Below are positions 22,674 to 32,820 of a stretch of DNA of 64,000 nt, in pieces. Every line of letters starts with the position of its first letter. Within the stretch, counting starts at the first letter, position 1. A program made the position numbers and the translations under genes. The notes below the pieces were generated by a model. That model was not told the DNA's origin, searched no databases, and saw only the letters and a program-made list of their open reading frames with translations. Source of the stretch: Acholoe squamosa (Eukaryota; Annelida; Polychaeta; Phyllodocida; Polynoidae); contig OX439044.1 of NCBI GenBank assembly GCA_949317995.1, positions 30,390,733 through 30,454,732 of the forward strand, written 5' to 3'.

Positions 22674-22987
22674 TTTGCTTGTTTTCGCACACATACAATG
22701 CATGTACATACTACACCTTATCCTTATCTGATAAGGATAATTGAGACTATCATGAGTATATTAACAACAGCCTATTCTAGTGATATACATGAAGAGTTTG
22801 GTTCCAAAACGCAATAAACACCATTATGGAAAAAATTGAGTTAAGATGAGAAAATAATAGGTTGGGGTAAATGAAAAAAATGGTGCAAAATCATTTTTTT
22901 CCAAAACAGTCACCATTTGGCACCTAGGGCCCAACTAAAATCCACTTTTTTTTCCAAAATAACATAAATCCCACACCTTTTTTGTTC

Positions 22988-22993
<6 letters not shown>
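22674..22993. repeat. direct duplication, left copy (320 bp)
   Basis: Matches 23337-23656 with very few differences, at an offset of 663 bp. At its right end the sequence runs into a TA array (22992-23024) instead of continuing into the rest of the element. It contains the left end of the TGAAGAGTTTGGTTCC element family. Confidence 0.8.
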
Positions 22994-23026
<33 letters not shown>

Positions 23027-23336
23027 GCTAAATATTGGGGGCTAGTGGAAATATAAAAAAAATTATACATTTCCAATGCATTTTCTCTTTACTTTGCCCC
23101 ATACCAGTGGGAGCACTATGAAAAAACGTTCGAAATACCCCATAAAAAGCTTATATTTTGTAATCTGCTGTGTTAAATATTAATGATACATGGGCAAAAC
23201 CATAGTTTCCGAGCAAGATCCTGACCTTACCCACCTAATTGAAATGAAAAATATCCAAAATGTTCAATCTTTAGTCACATTTACCCCCTTCCCATGGTGA
23301 AAAATGGGTTTGTCCCCATCTCAGTGCAATTGACCA

Positions 23337-23656
23337 TTTGCTTGTTTTCGCACACATACAATGCATGTACATACTACACCTTATCCTTATCTGATAAGGA
23401 TAATTGAGACTATCATGAGTATATTAACAACAGCCTATTCTAGTGATATACATGAAGAGTTTGGTTCCAAAACGCAATAAACACCATTATGGAAAAAATT
23501 GAGTTAAGATGAGAAAATAATAGGTTGGGGTAAATGAAAAAAATGGTGCAAAATCATTTTTTTCCAAAACAGTCACCATTTGGCACCTAGGGCCCATCTA
23601 AAATCCACTTTTTTTTCCAAAATGACATAAATCCCACACCTTTTTTGTTCCAAAAT
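23337..23656. repeat. direct duplication, right copy (320 bp)
   Basis: Near-identical to 22674-22993. It includes about 116 bp of DNA outside the inverted-repeat element that starts at 23453, so the duplication involved flanking DNA and was not a separate transposition. Confidence 0.8.
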
Positions 23657-24160
23657 GCAATAAATCCACTCAGGCAAACATTGTCATGATATGTATGTTC
23701 ATTAATAACCTTATTTCCATGGATTGAATGATTTGTTAATATCATAATCATTGTGTTTTGTAAGTTTTATAACCTTATTTCCAATAAAAACCAACTTTGC
23801 TGGTGAGGAGAGTGTTAAAAAATTACTTGGAAATGTTTTATTTGTATCCAGCTAAATGAGAAAAGTCAAATTAGGAACCTAACTTTTGTGGCTAATATGT
23901 GGATACAAAAAAGAGTCATGTTGGATTTGATGCATTTTGGAAAAAGAAAACGGTTTGTAGATTTATATTATTTTGGGGAAAAGGATGAAGGAAGACTCAA
24001 GGATCTCAAAATGAAATGTGGAGGTGTTTTATTTATGGTCCCCTAGATATTAGAACTCACAAAAATGGCAACCCCCTCTTCATTTTTTTGGAATGAGAAA
24101 TGTCTCATTATCTAAAAACACCCAAAATGGATTTGTTGCTTTTTGGAACCAAACTCTTCA
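23453..24160. mobile_element. 708-bp inverted-repeat element, TGAAGAGTTTGGTTCC ends
   Basis: It begins TGAAGAGTTTGGTTCCAAAA and ends with the complement (TTTTGGAACCAAACTCTTCA). The interior is AT-rich with repeated TTCCAAAA and no coding frame. A short relative is at 53936-54089 and a fragment at about 12403-12430. The right copy of the 320-bp duplication overlaps its left end. Confidence 0.75.
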
Positions 24161-24382
24161 CATACATTTCCATTGTTCTCTGAGAGTTGTACCCAGGTCA
24201 TATCTCTATATGCTTATAAAAGTCATGTGAAACTGTAGAATATCACCATGTTTGATGCCTTCAGTGTTATATAACAGGTTTTATACCACGATTTCTGGGT
24301 TACTCAGTGCTTTTTGGTGGATATTCCCATCCACATATCTGTCGATATTGCACACCCTGTAGGCTGTAACATCAATTTTGTA

Positions 24383-24447
24383 AGGCGTGCGGTTATCCAT
24401 GGATAACCTGTGCCCAGTGCGGGTTATCCATGGATAACCGCACGCCT
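24383..24447. repeat. nested perfect palindrome pair
   Basis: Two 26-base arms (24383-24408 and 24422-24447) are perfect inverted copies around a 13-base spacer. Each arm contains GGTTATCCATGGATAACC, an 18-base perfect palindrome in its own right. It may be a tiny mobile element or a cruciform-forming site. No gene is adjacent. Confidence 0.85.
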
Positions 24448-24497
24448 CTCATGTCCCTCCATGTCATATGTTACATGTTAAAACCCACGAAATATTC

Positions 24498-24570
24498 CAG
24501 GCCAGGGTAGGGATCGAACCTGCAGTCTCACATCCCAAATCCAACTCCCTATGCACTGCGCCACAGGGAC
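24498..24570 (-). mobile_element. tRNA-derived SINE head
   Basis: Read on the minus strand it has an A-box-like TGGCGCAGTGCATAGGGAG and a B box GGTTCGATCCC at tRNA spacing, after GTCCCTG. The acceptor stem does not close, so this is a SINE head and not a tRNA. Confidence 0.6.
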
Positions 24571-24625
24571 TGACGAGAAATGCTCAGTTCGAACCACGTC
24601 TGGATATGATACAAAGCCGTGTGCG

Positions 24626-25130
24626 CTGTAGCTGTCCGCTGCCAGGCGACGAGGTGTATTATACACAAACATAACCGTGAGACGCATTCAAAGGATCCGA
24701 GGAGACGCGGTGGTCTAGCGGTTAGCGCATTGCGCTCAGCCGCGTGAGGTACGCGGTTCGAGCCCCGGTCCGGCTGCATCTTTTTTCACCGTGTGCGCTG
24801 TCGCTGTCCGCTGCCCAGCTGCCGGGCGATGAGGTGTATGTACCGATCGTGTACAAACACTATTTTTCGCCGTGTGCCGCTGCCAAGGCTAGCCGAGACG
24901 GGCGCTGTCACTGTCCGCTGCCGGGCGACGAGGTGTATTATACACAAACATAACCGCGAGACGCATTCAAAGCTTTAGCTGTCCGCTGCCGGGCGACGAG
25001 GTGTATGTACTGATCGTGTACAAACACTATTTTTCGCCGTGTGCCGCTGCCAAGCCTAGCCGAGACGGGCGCTGTCGCTGTCCGCTGCCGGGCACCGAGG
25101 TGTATATACCTGTACACACACTATGGCTGG
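24626..25130. repeat. GC-rich SINE-body repeats
   Basis: Related segments of the form GCTGTCCGCTGCCGGGCGAC, followed by GAGGTGTAT and either TATACACAAACATAACC or GTACAAACACTATTTTTCGCC, recur about five times (near 24626, 24788, 24909, 24978 and 25077). They alternate two tail types, as if SINE bodies had been tandemly duplicated. Base composition is well above that of the surroundings. Confidence 0.65.
24706..24776 (+). mobile_element. tRNA-derived SINE head
   Basis: TGGTCTAGCGGTTAGCGC (A box) and GGTTCGAGCCC (B box) are spaced as in a tRNA with a normal variable region. The sequence continues into a GC-rich repeat. The 5' and 3' ends do not form a full acceptor stem. Confidence 0.6.
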
Positions 25131-25191
25131 CTTCGAGTTTTTGTTTTCAACTTGAATTTATTGGTATTATATTGATTATTTATTGGTTTCG

Positions 25192-25261
25192 TGTGTGTTA
25201 GCAAAGGCTAATTACACTCGGCCTACGGCCTCGTGTAATTATCCTTCACTAACACACACTC
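25192..25261. repeat. imperfect inverted repeat, GTGTGTGTTAG arms
   Basis: GTGTGTGTTAG then TAATTACAC on the left are mirrored by GTGTAATTA then CTAACACACAC on the right around a CGGCCTACGGCC core that is itself nearly palindromic. A cruciform or a very small mobile element is possible. Confidence 0.6.
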
Positions 25262-26050
25262 GTCATGAATTATCCATTGATTACTTGTTCAATGATACAC
25301 ATGATAGAAAAGTGAACGATCAAAATAACTCTGTTGGCACTGTAGTTTGACACTCTTGCTGTGCTATTTAAAGAGTCTAGGTCATCTTGCCACTGCACAT
25401 ACACCCTCAGCACCCTGTAGGTATTGAGCAGAGTATTGTACTGGACACCTGCGCCTACCACAGGCAGCCCCAGCAGGCTGGCAGTAGGAGAGCCCCAAAC
25501 TGGTCATTTTTAAAGTGATCTGTACTATATTCTAAATACAGTATACTATTTTTGATTTTATCAATCTCATTTTGTAAGTCTTAGGCATGAAATAAACCCA
25601 GATTTAACATTTGCAAGATGAATTTATATAGTTAAAATCACTCACTAAGGTAAAGCATCTATTGAATAAGTCACATTTCAGATAATTGATCATTTTGGAA
25701 ATCTGGCACAGTAACTGATGGACTTTCCCTTTTCACACTGTAAGTAAGTTTATAGGCTTTATGTTGATGAAATATAATCAAGATCTGGACATCGGGTCAT
25801 TATTTATTTTGGGCTCATATAATGAAGATGTAACTGTAGCAGGTGGTTTAAGGAAATTCAAAGCATAATTAAACTTGTTATACTATCAACTTATTCAAAG
25901 TTTTCCCTTTCTTTTTAAGTGCACCACTCCCATCCATAATCAAACCAGTATAATAGGAAAAGTAACTTTTGAAATCATGGGAAAGGGGGTGTATTCAACA
26001 TGGAGTGAAATCAATAACTTGTTCAAAATGCCCCCATGACCAGAGCTCTG
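25262..26050. other. 3' flank of sulfotransferase copy 1, no gene seen
   Basis: AT-rich sequence. I found no displaced 3' coding sequence for the neighbouring sulfotransferase. Confidence 0.4.
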
Positions 26051-26709
26051 CTATGGACAAACTAAACAGTAAACCTTGAATTTTATTTCACTAATCAAAT
26101 GCACATTAGAACTGAAGAACTTCTCATTCCCTATCTCAGCACCACCCTTTTCCCTTTTCTTCATCTCAGAGAAATCAGAAAACTCTGCAATCAAGCTGAC
26201 TTGTTCTTCACTCAAACTTTTTCCACAAAACTCAGCCATTTTCTTTATAATTGTGCATGGATTCTTTTTCATCTCTTCATACTTCAAGATCAAAACATTT
26301 GGATCATCCTGAAGCTCCCAACATTTTAGGCAGTGCTTGACCCAGCTTCCATAGAGCATATTATCTGTCTTGAACATCTCAAAGAAGTCATCCCAGGTGC
26401 CTGTGAAATGACCAAGGACATCACTGTAAAAATGGAAATGGGATACCATAACATCTTTGAGGTTGCGCATAACAACAATGGTTTTGAAGCCAACTGCCTT
26501 TCTTTGTTTTTCCCAGTACTGTGGTGGAAAGTGGGTTTTGATAACTCTTGGAGGTGGGGTTGTTTCTAAAACCTCTACATCAGGCCTTCCCAACTTTTCA
26601 AAGTTGAACTCAATGAAGGGAGACCGAACATGACGATCCACACTCTTGGCTGTTTCTACATCAGCATTGTTACATACCAACCACGTCAGCTCCTGTGACC
26701 ATGTTGTAC
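26051..26709 (-). CDS. sulfotransferase copy 1, exon 2 (shortened)
   Basis: Starts after a TTTAG acceptor with G-T-T-W. It contains the central fold and the catalytic and PAPS motifs up to S-E-E-Q-V-S-L-I-A-E-F, and ends early compared with copy 2. Confidence 0.75.
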
Positions 26710-27560
26710 CTAAATGTTAAGTACATAAAAGGGATGTAATTATGATGAAAATTCAATGGGAGACCAAATCTCTATTCAATTTTGTTGTGTATAATTTTCT
26801 ATATGTGTGTCGGTAGAAGTCTTAGATAATGCACCAGAATCATTTGAACCTTTAATTTTAAAGTTGAACTCAAGTATTCCACATTGTTCAGAAATTACAT
26901 GTGAAATATGCATTGCAATGGCGATTGCAATAAATTAAAACACTCAGATGATTAGTACATGTATGATGTATTATACTGATCTACATTATTACCTTTGTTA
27001 TGTAAATTTAACTGGTTGTACGGCATCTTACAAGCAGAATAAGCTTTTCTACTCTGCAACCAGTTTAATTATAGGATAAACGGGTGCATGCACCATTTAC
27101 CCATACTCAAGTATGGGTAAATTCAAGTAACATGTGAGGAGGCAAGTTAAGAGGACAGTCCGAGGGGGATTAGTACCAATTCTGGCCACCAGGGGGATAC
27201 CACTATGGCCTAAAAGGGGGAAAATATACCAAAAATAGTTATATACTACTTTTTTATGTAGATTACAATCGTCCTAAAGGGAAATTCCCATTTTTAAGGA
27301 AAACCTTCCAAATTTGGAATGTAAATAGAACGTTTTTGGGCATTTGAGGGCAGAAATCAGTGCTCTTGTTGATATTGGTTGCCATGGAAACATTTTTTTC
27401 ACTCAAAATTGAGGAATCAAAAAAGCCTATTTGTAGCCACACCCACAAGGATCGGTGTGTTGAAAAGATGGTAAAAATCTGATAATCAGATCAAATTTTA
27501 TGAGAAAAAGAATGTGAAGAATATGACAATTTCCCTAATTTGCAGAATTATGCCTAATTA

Positions 27561-27789
27561 TGGGACTATATACACTCGTGTATATGCATATAATTAACAG
27601 CGGCGAGTGATCCGCCCTCCCGGTACTACTTGTTGCGCGCAGCAATACAGCGCTCCATTTGGTAACTATGGCAAAGCTACCCCCTGCTATATAAGAGCGG
27701 CGCTGCCATTCTATCGGCAGTCGGGCTCTACTATTCATACGGTGCACAACACCCCTGTGCTGGGGGTTGGCACAAAAATTTAATTTTTA
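27561..27789 (+). repeat. retroelement repeat A1
   Basis: A 229-bp repeat starting TGGGACTATATACACTCGTG. It is repeated as A2 at 32101-32329. It contains a CTATATAAG TATA-like box near 27688, a plausible start of the element transcript. Confidence 0.9.
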
Positions 27790-27878
27790 CCGGTTGCCAA
27801 GGTTGGTTGGACTTAATCAACATTACCAGCCGTCTTTTAACCTGGCAAAGTTGGTTTCTACTAAAAATTCTGGCCAAG

Positions 27879-28769
27879 ATGGGCCGTAGAAGACCAAACA
27901 AGAAGACTTTAGAGCCTGATTCAGGACCGCCGAGCGGTGTTAGGAGATCTGTCAGGAGGCAAGGGCCCCCTGGGTCGTCCGTTACAGACCAATCCACAGA
28001 TCCTCTACCCGCTGAAGGGATGACAGACGCTATGACAGACGAGCTGACTGAGTTGAAGATCCGGACGGAGGCTGTGGAGGAGAATCTGGCGAAAATCCTG
28101 GATAAGTTGGATGTTTTGACTTCAGAGGGCACCGTCGGGGGCAGCGATCGGGACACGACTTCTAGGCCACGACGGCTGTACAGCAGATCGAGAGGTGGAT
28201 CTAGGTCAAGTTCAAGCTCCAGCAGTGATAGCTCTCACTCCAGGTCGAGATCCAAGCATAGATCAAGGAAACCAAGGGGTGAGTTCGACCAGCGAAATTT
28301 TTTAGGTCACAAAAAAAATGTTGACAGCCTAGAAAAATTACTAATGGTCAATGTTCGTTTAGTTAGTGCCAAACTTGAACAAGGTGAGGAAGTAAAATAT
28401 ATTCTTGACCACATAGAAATGCTGCTGGAGAAATCTGCCACTAGAATATTTACTCTCAGCTCACTTGTAAATTATGACAAGAGTGTCAAAGAGCGAGCTG
28501 ACAAGAGGGGTATAAGAGCTTTTGAGACTGTGGAGAATTGTGACATCCTACGGCACTTGAGCTACGATGGCACATACACAGCCCAGAAATTGGCTAAATC
28601 ATCCAAACCTGCTGTCAAAAAATCTGCTAACTCAAAAAATCACTGTTACGCTTACAATAGGCCCGAGGGCTGCAAGTTAAACCCCTGCCGCTACAGGCAC
28701 GTTTGTAGCTCATGTGACTCTGGAAACCACTCTGCTGACAAGTGTCAGAAGAATGGTTCGGAGAAGTAG
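27879..28769 (+). CDS. retroelement Gag-like protein (ORF1)
   Basis: The chosen start is the ATG at 27879 (M-G-R-R-R-P-N-K-K), giving 296 residues. The order is a basic N-terminus, an acidic/heptad stretch (about residues 45-85), a Ser/Arg-rich segment, a predicted helical middle, and a C-terminal Cys/His cluster (C-Y-A-Y then C-x4-C-x3-H, C-x2-C-x4-H-x4-C) resembling zinc knuckles. In Ngaro-like elements the first frame encodes the RNA-binding structural protein. There is no significant similarity to a host gene that I recognise. Confidence 0.75.
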   Translation: MGRRRPNKKTLEPDSGPPSGVRRSVRRQGPPGSSVTDQSTDPLPAEGMTDAMTDELTELKIRTEAVEENLAKILDKLDVLTSEGTVGGSDRDTTSRPRRLYSRSRGGSRSSSSSSSDSSHSRSRSKHRSRKPRGEFDQRNFLGHKKNVDSLEKLLMVNVRLVSAKLEQGEEVKYILDHIEMLLEKSATRIFTLSSLVNYDKSVKERADKRGIRAFETVENCDILRHLSYDGTYTAQKLAKSSKPAVKKSANSKNHCYAYNRPEGCKLNPCRYRHVCSSCDSGNHSADKCQKNGSEK

Positions 28770-28826
28770 GATGTTGCCTCTGGGGAGGGTCGTGCCTCCA
28801 GATTAGCTGGCCATGGAGAGGCACTG

Positions 28827-30713
28827 TTGGTTGACCCCCCTGTTGAGGATTATGTTCTTGGCAATGTTATGCCAGAAATTCCAGTTATTGATGAATGTTG
28901 TCAAAAGCCACCAGTAGAGGTGGACTTGTTGAATTTTGCCAGCTCTGAAAATAATTTTGTGGAAAACCTTAGTATTACCGGTTTTTCCTCAAGGAGTAGT
29001 CCGAATGTTGGGGATTTTTATCCCATTTTTGATGTGACTTGCTCAGGTAATGTTAGTATAAACATTTACCAAAGTTGTGTTGACGGTACTTGTTCTTGTC
29101 AACATTTTATTGGTGGCCACAAGGCCCAAATTTTGCCATGTAGATTGGCATGTTTCCTAAGACAGGAAGGTGTTATAAATTTACCCAAACGTGACTTAGA
29201 TTATTTGTGGTCGGGTTTTGTAGAAGGTTTCAAAATTGTTGATCCTGGGTGCGAAACAGAGTATGAATGTGGGAATTACAAGTCAATTTTTCAGGGTAAT
29301 TTTTACAATGAAATGTGTGAAATTGTCAGTGAGGAACTCCAGGATGGTTCCATTTTTGAAGTAACCTCCAAGCCTAGATGCATACATGCCCTTGGCGGTG
29401 TCCCCAAAAGTAACGGTAAATTGAGACCCATTACTGATTGTAGTATGCCCAGAAAAAAGAGTATTAATAATTTTATGGATTCAACTTTTAAACCTTTTTC
29501 ATATAAATCCATAAATTCGGTCACGGCAATGTTGAACGAAAATGATTTTATGAGTGTTGTCGACTTAAAGTCCGCCTATAGGTCTATTAGTGTCTATGGG
29601 GAACACCAGAAGTTCCAGGGTTTTTCCTGGGATATGGGGGAGGGTAAGAAATTTTACCAGAGTAATCGTCTTACCTTTGGACTCAGATGCGCCCCCTACA
29701 TTTTTAACCAGATTTCTGATTTTCTGGCTAAGGTGGCAAATTTTTATGGAATTGATAGATTAGTCAATTACCTGGATGACTTCATCATTATTGCCAACTC
29801 TGAAAGTGAGTGTCGCCGTCAGAGGGACCTTTTAATGGAAATTATGGAATATTTTGGTTTTAAGATTTCCAGAGATAAAGTTACTGACCCGAACAGAATT
29901 TGTACCTTTTTGGGTGTCACCATTGACTCCCATAAAATGGAATTAACATTGCCTAAAGAGAAAGTTGACAAGTTAGCCCATGCTATAGACAGTTGCATTT
30001 ATAAGAAATTTGCCAGTAAAAAAACCTTACAGAGTATTGGTGGCTTAATGTCATTTTGTTCCCAGGTGGTGAGGGGGGGCCGTACTTTCAGTAGAAGGGT
30101 TTTTGACTTGATGGCAAAGGCTAAGGAAAGGGGTGTCATTAAATTAAATCCAGGTATCATAAAAGATTTTTTGTGGTGGAAGGATTTTTGTAAAATTTTT
30201 AATTGCAAAAATTTAATCTTGAATGATGTTTATAATAAACCCATGGTGTCTGATGCGTCCATTCTTGGTTATGGAGCATGGTGTGGTACAGATTTCTTTT
30301 ATGGATCTTGGAATAACGTTGACAACTCTAAATTAGGGATAGGTCACTGGGTTGCCCCTCCAAAGTATGACAATATTGATGTTCATGAACGTAATATTAA
30401 TGTGTATGAACTATGGCCCGTTCTAGCTGGTTTGAAGAGATGGGGTCATTTATTCAAGAATTGCCGTCTGAACGCTGTAACGGATAACATGCAGGTGTTG
30501 GCAATGTTGAACACAGGCAGAAGTAAAAACCCACTTTGTATGGAGTGGCTGCGTGAAATCTATTGGCAATGTTTTGTATATAACATTGATATCTACTCGA
30601 CCTATATAAAGTCCACTGATAATATTCTAGCGGACCAATTATCAAGATTAGACTACAAAAATGTTCCTGCCAAGTGTGAAAAAACTTTGTCTGAAAATAA
30701 TATGTGTATCTAA
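28827..30713 (+). CDS. retroelement reverse transcriptase and RNase H (ORF2)
   Basis: About 628 codons are open. Reverse transcriptase motifs appear in order: GVPKSNGKLRPITD, FMSVVDLKSAYRSI with the first catalytic Asp, LTFGLRCAPYIFNQ, the YLDD box in LVNYLDDF, and FLGVTIDS. RNase H follows with acidic residues in VSDAS, NVYELWPVLAG, AVTDNMQ and STDNILADQLSRL. This domain order without an integrase is typical of the DIRS order. I see no methyltransferase domain, which favours Ngaro over DIRS1. The first in-frame ATG is near 28868; how translation begins is not shown by the sequence. Its end overlaps the recombinase frame slightly. Confidence 0.88.
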   Translation: MVDPPVEDYVLGNVMPEIPVIDECCQKPPVEVDLLNFASSENNFVENLSITGFSSRSSPNVGDFYPIFDVTCSGNVSINIYQSCVDGTCSCQHFIGGHKAQILPCRLACFLRQEGVINLPKRDLDYLWSGFVEGFKIVDPGCETEYECGNYKSIFQGNFYNEMCEIVSEELQDGSIFEVTSKPRCIHALGGVPKSNGKLRPITDCSMPRKKSINNFMDSTFKPFSYKSINSVTAMLNENDFMSVVDLKSAYRSISVYGEHQKFQGFSWDMGEGKKFYQSNRLTFGLRCAPYIFNQISDFLAKVANFYGIDRLVNYLDDFIIIANSESECRRQRDLLMEIMEYFGFKISRDKVTDPNRICTFLGVTIDSHKMELTLPKEKVDKLAHAIDSCIYKKFASKKTLQSIGGLMSFCSQVVRGGRTFSRRVFDLMAKAKERGVIKLNPGIIKDFLWWKDFCKIFNCKNLILNDVYNKPMVSDASILGYGAWCGTDFFYGSWNNVDNSKLGIGHWVAPPKYDNIDVHERNINVYELWPVLAGLKRWGHLFKNCRLNAVTDNMQVLAMLNTGRSKNPLCMEWLREIYWQCFVYNIDIYSTYIKSTDNILADQLSRLDYKNVPAKCEKTLSENNMCI

Positions 30714-31669
30714 AAAATTTTTCAGATCCCAGGTTGATGTCCCTGTTGAGAAAGCAGGAGGATTTTGTGAATTCGGGTGTTGCCATGACAACCATGAAAA
30801 CCAGAAAGCAACAATTTAAGAGGTACAGCAAATTTTGTAGGAAATTTTCCCTAAAAACTTATCCATGTTTGCCATCTCAGGCCTCTTTGTATGCCACTTA
30901 TCTGGCTGATAAGATGAAACCAGTCTCCATCAGAAATTATATCTCGGCTGTATGGTTTTTTCAAAAGTTGCATGGTCACCCTGACTACAGTAGTAGTTTT
31001 ATCCTGAAAAAGACTCTAGATGGTATTGAGCGGTGTCAAAGTTTAACCAGAGTTGTTAAATACCCACTTACCACTGTTGACATGTTTAAAATTTTGTCAA
31101 CCCTGAATATGACACTGATATTGGATAGGGTTTTCTGGTGCGCCATTCTGGTACTGTTCAGGGGAGTTTTGAGGTGTTGCCATGTAGTGGACTCCATACA
31201 TTCACTAAGGGTGAGGGATGTTGTATTAACTAATGATTATGTAAAACTTCACATTAGGACATCCAAGACAGACCAGTTTGGCCACGACCCTTACGATATT
31301 TACCTAGTACTCGATGAATCTTCTCCATTTTGTCCATCAAAAATTTTGGCAGAGTTGATACAGACTGCTAATGGCAATGTTAATCGGAAACTATTCAGTT
31401 TTCCTTCAGGTGGCAGGAGCAAATGCTTGACATATTCGTATGTAAATACGCGTTTAAAATTTTTGTCTGTCAAAATTGGCTTAGTAGATGAGAATGTTAG
31501 TACCCACTCACTACGCCATGGCGGGGCTACCTTCCTAAAGTCAATTGGCCTTTCAGTAGAAGACATAATGAAACGCTCCAACTGGAAATCCAGATGTGTG
31601 TATAAGTACTTGCATGATTCAAGATGTGATTTGTTAAAACTTGATGTGTTACCATCTATTAATGTGTAA
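30704..31669 (+). CDS. retroelement tyrosine recombinase (ORF3)
   Basis: The frame (about 321 codons, first ATG near 30734) carries the catalytic set of phage-integrase-type tyrosine recombinases: an Arg in the LFRGVLRC region, a Lys in RTSKTDQF, the H-x-x-R box HSLRHGGATF and the final Tyr in CVYKYLHDS. The N-terminal part (TRKQQFKRYSKFC onwards) resembles the SAM-like DNA-binding region. It would insert the circular DNA copy of the element. It overlaps ORF2 by about 10 bases in another frame. Confidence 0.88.
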   Translation: MYLKNFSDPRLMSLLRKQEDFVNSGVAMTTMKTRKQQFKRYSKFCRKFSLKTYPCLPSQASLYATYLADKMKPVSIRNYISAVWFFQKLHGHPDYSSSFILKKTLDGIERCQSLTRVVKYPLTTVDMFKILSTLNMTLILDRVFWCAILVLFRGVLRCCHVVDSIHSLRVRDVVLTNDYVKLHIRTSKTDQFGHDPYDIYLVLDESSPFCPSKILAELIQTANGNVNRKLFSFPSGGRSKCLTYSYVNTRLKFLSVKIGLVDENVSTHSLRHGGATFLKSIGLSVEDIMKRSNWKSRCVYKYLHDSRCDLLKLDVLPSINV

Positions 31670-31712
31670 TAATTGTTACTCCGTGATGTTCCATGTGTTT
31701 GCCGGGTGGTTG

Positions 31713-32100
31713 GCCATTTTGTATATTCAGATCAATTCCACCAAACACATGTCTCTGTTCAATTATTATTATTATTATCATATCCAGTAATCCATTCAAT
31801 ACTGTTATCACTTATCATAATGTTAATATACCGGTTAATACCTTAAAGTCATCCTAGTATTTATTATAATGTTAATATACCGGTAGCTTCCTAGTGGGTC
31901 ATCTTGATATTTATTATAATGTTAATATACCGGTAAATACCCTTAGTCATCCTAGTATTTTTATAATGATAATATATAATATGTGGTTTCCATGGTAACC
32001 AACTTCATCTCTTTATTATTCAATATACCGGTTACTACCCTAATATAATAATCTACCGGTAGTGGTTAACCGGTATATGTAGTCGCCCCTAGTTAACTTA
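31713..32100 (+). repeat. retroelement repeat B1
   Basis: About 388 bp repeated as B2 at 32435-32820. It contains several TTAATATACCGGT copies at irregular spacing and directly abuts A2. Confidence 0.88.
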
Positions 32101-32329
32101 TGGGACTATATACACTCGTGTATATGCATATAATTAACAGCGGCGAGTGATCCGCCCTCCCGGTACTACTTGTTGCGCGCAGCAATACAGCGCTCCATTT
32201 GGTAACTATGGCAAAGCTACCCCCTGCTATATAAGAGCGGCGCTGCCATTCTATCGGCAGTCGGGCTCTACTATTCATACGGTGCACAACACCCCTGTGC
32301 TGGGGGTTGGCACAAAAATTTAATTTTTA
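32101..32329 (+). repeat. retroelement repeat A2
   Basis: 229 bp matching A1. It lies directly between B1 and the short spacer (32330-32434) that carries an AATAAA signal near 32428. Confidence 0.88.
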
Positions 32330-32434
32330 ATTTTAATAATTGTCTTCCATTGATTGTTAGTTTTAAGATTTTAGTCTAGGTGCTGATTGTAACCTAGGGT
32401 TCACTTTTTATTGACTGATACTGCTTTGAATAAA

Positions 32435-32820
32435 GCCATTTTGTATATTCAGATCAATTCCACCAAACACATGTCTCTGTTCAATTATTATTATTATTAT
32501 CATATCCAGTAATCCATTCAATACTGTTATCACTTATCATAATGTTAATATACCGGTTAATACCTTAAAGTCATCCTAGTATTTATTATAATGTTAATAT
32601 ACCGGTAGCTTCCTAGTGGGTCATCTTGATATTTATTATAATGTTAATATACCGGTAAATACCCTTAGTCATCCTAGTATTTTATAATGATAATATATAA
32701 TATGTGGTTTCCATGGTAACCAACTTCATCTCTTTATTATTCAATATACCGGTTACTACCCTAATATAATAATCTACCGGTAGTGGTTAACCGGTATATG
32801 TAGTCGCCCCTAGTTAACTT
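32435..32820 (+). repeat. retroelement repeat B2
   Basis: The right terminal repeat, nearly identical to B1. It ends at AGTTAACTT next to the interrupted DNA element. Confidence 0.88.

Larger units (their letters stand above)
27561..32820 (+). mobile_element. Ngaro/DIRS-type tyrosine-recombinase retroelement, looks whole
   Basis: About 5.26 kb with the split direct repeat plan A1-ORFs-B1-A2-B2 known for Ngaro and PAT elements: A1 27561-27789, B1 31713-32100, A2 32101-32329, a short spacer, B2 32435-32820. Three coding regions lie between A1 and B1: a Gag-like protein, reverse transcriptase with RNase H, and tyrosine recombinase. The A pair looks identical and the B pair nearly so, which points to recent insertion. 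Both outer ends and the B1/A2 joint share a short TTAT/TAT core and there is no longer target duplication, as expected when a circular form integrates by a tyrosine recombinase. All three frames are open, so it looks whole. It sits inside an older DNA element in the sulfotransferase intron. Confidence 0.9.

Noticed and set aside
26076-26569. Plus-strand frames over sulfotransferase exon 2
   Set aside because: Antisense shadows of the sulfotransferase exon.
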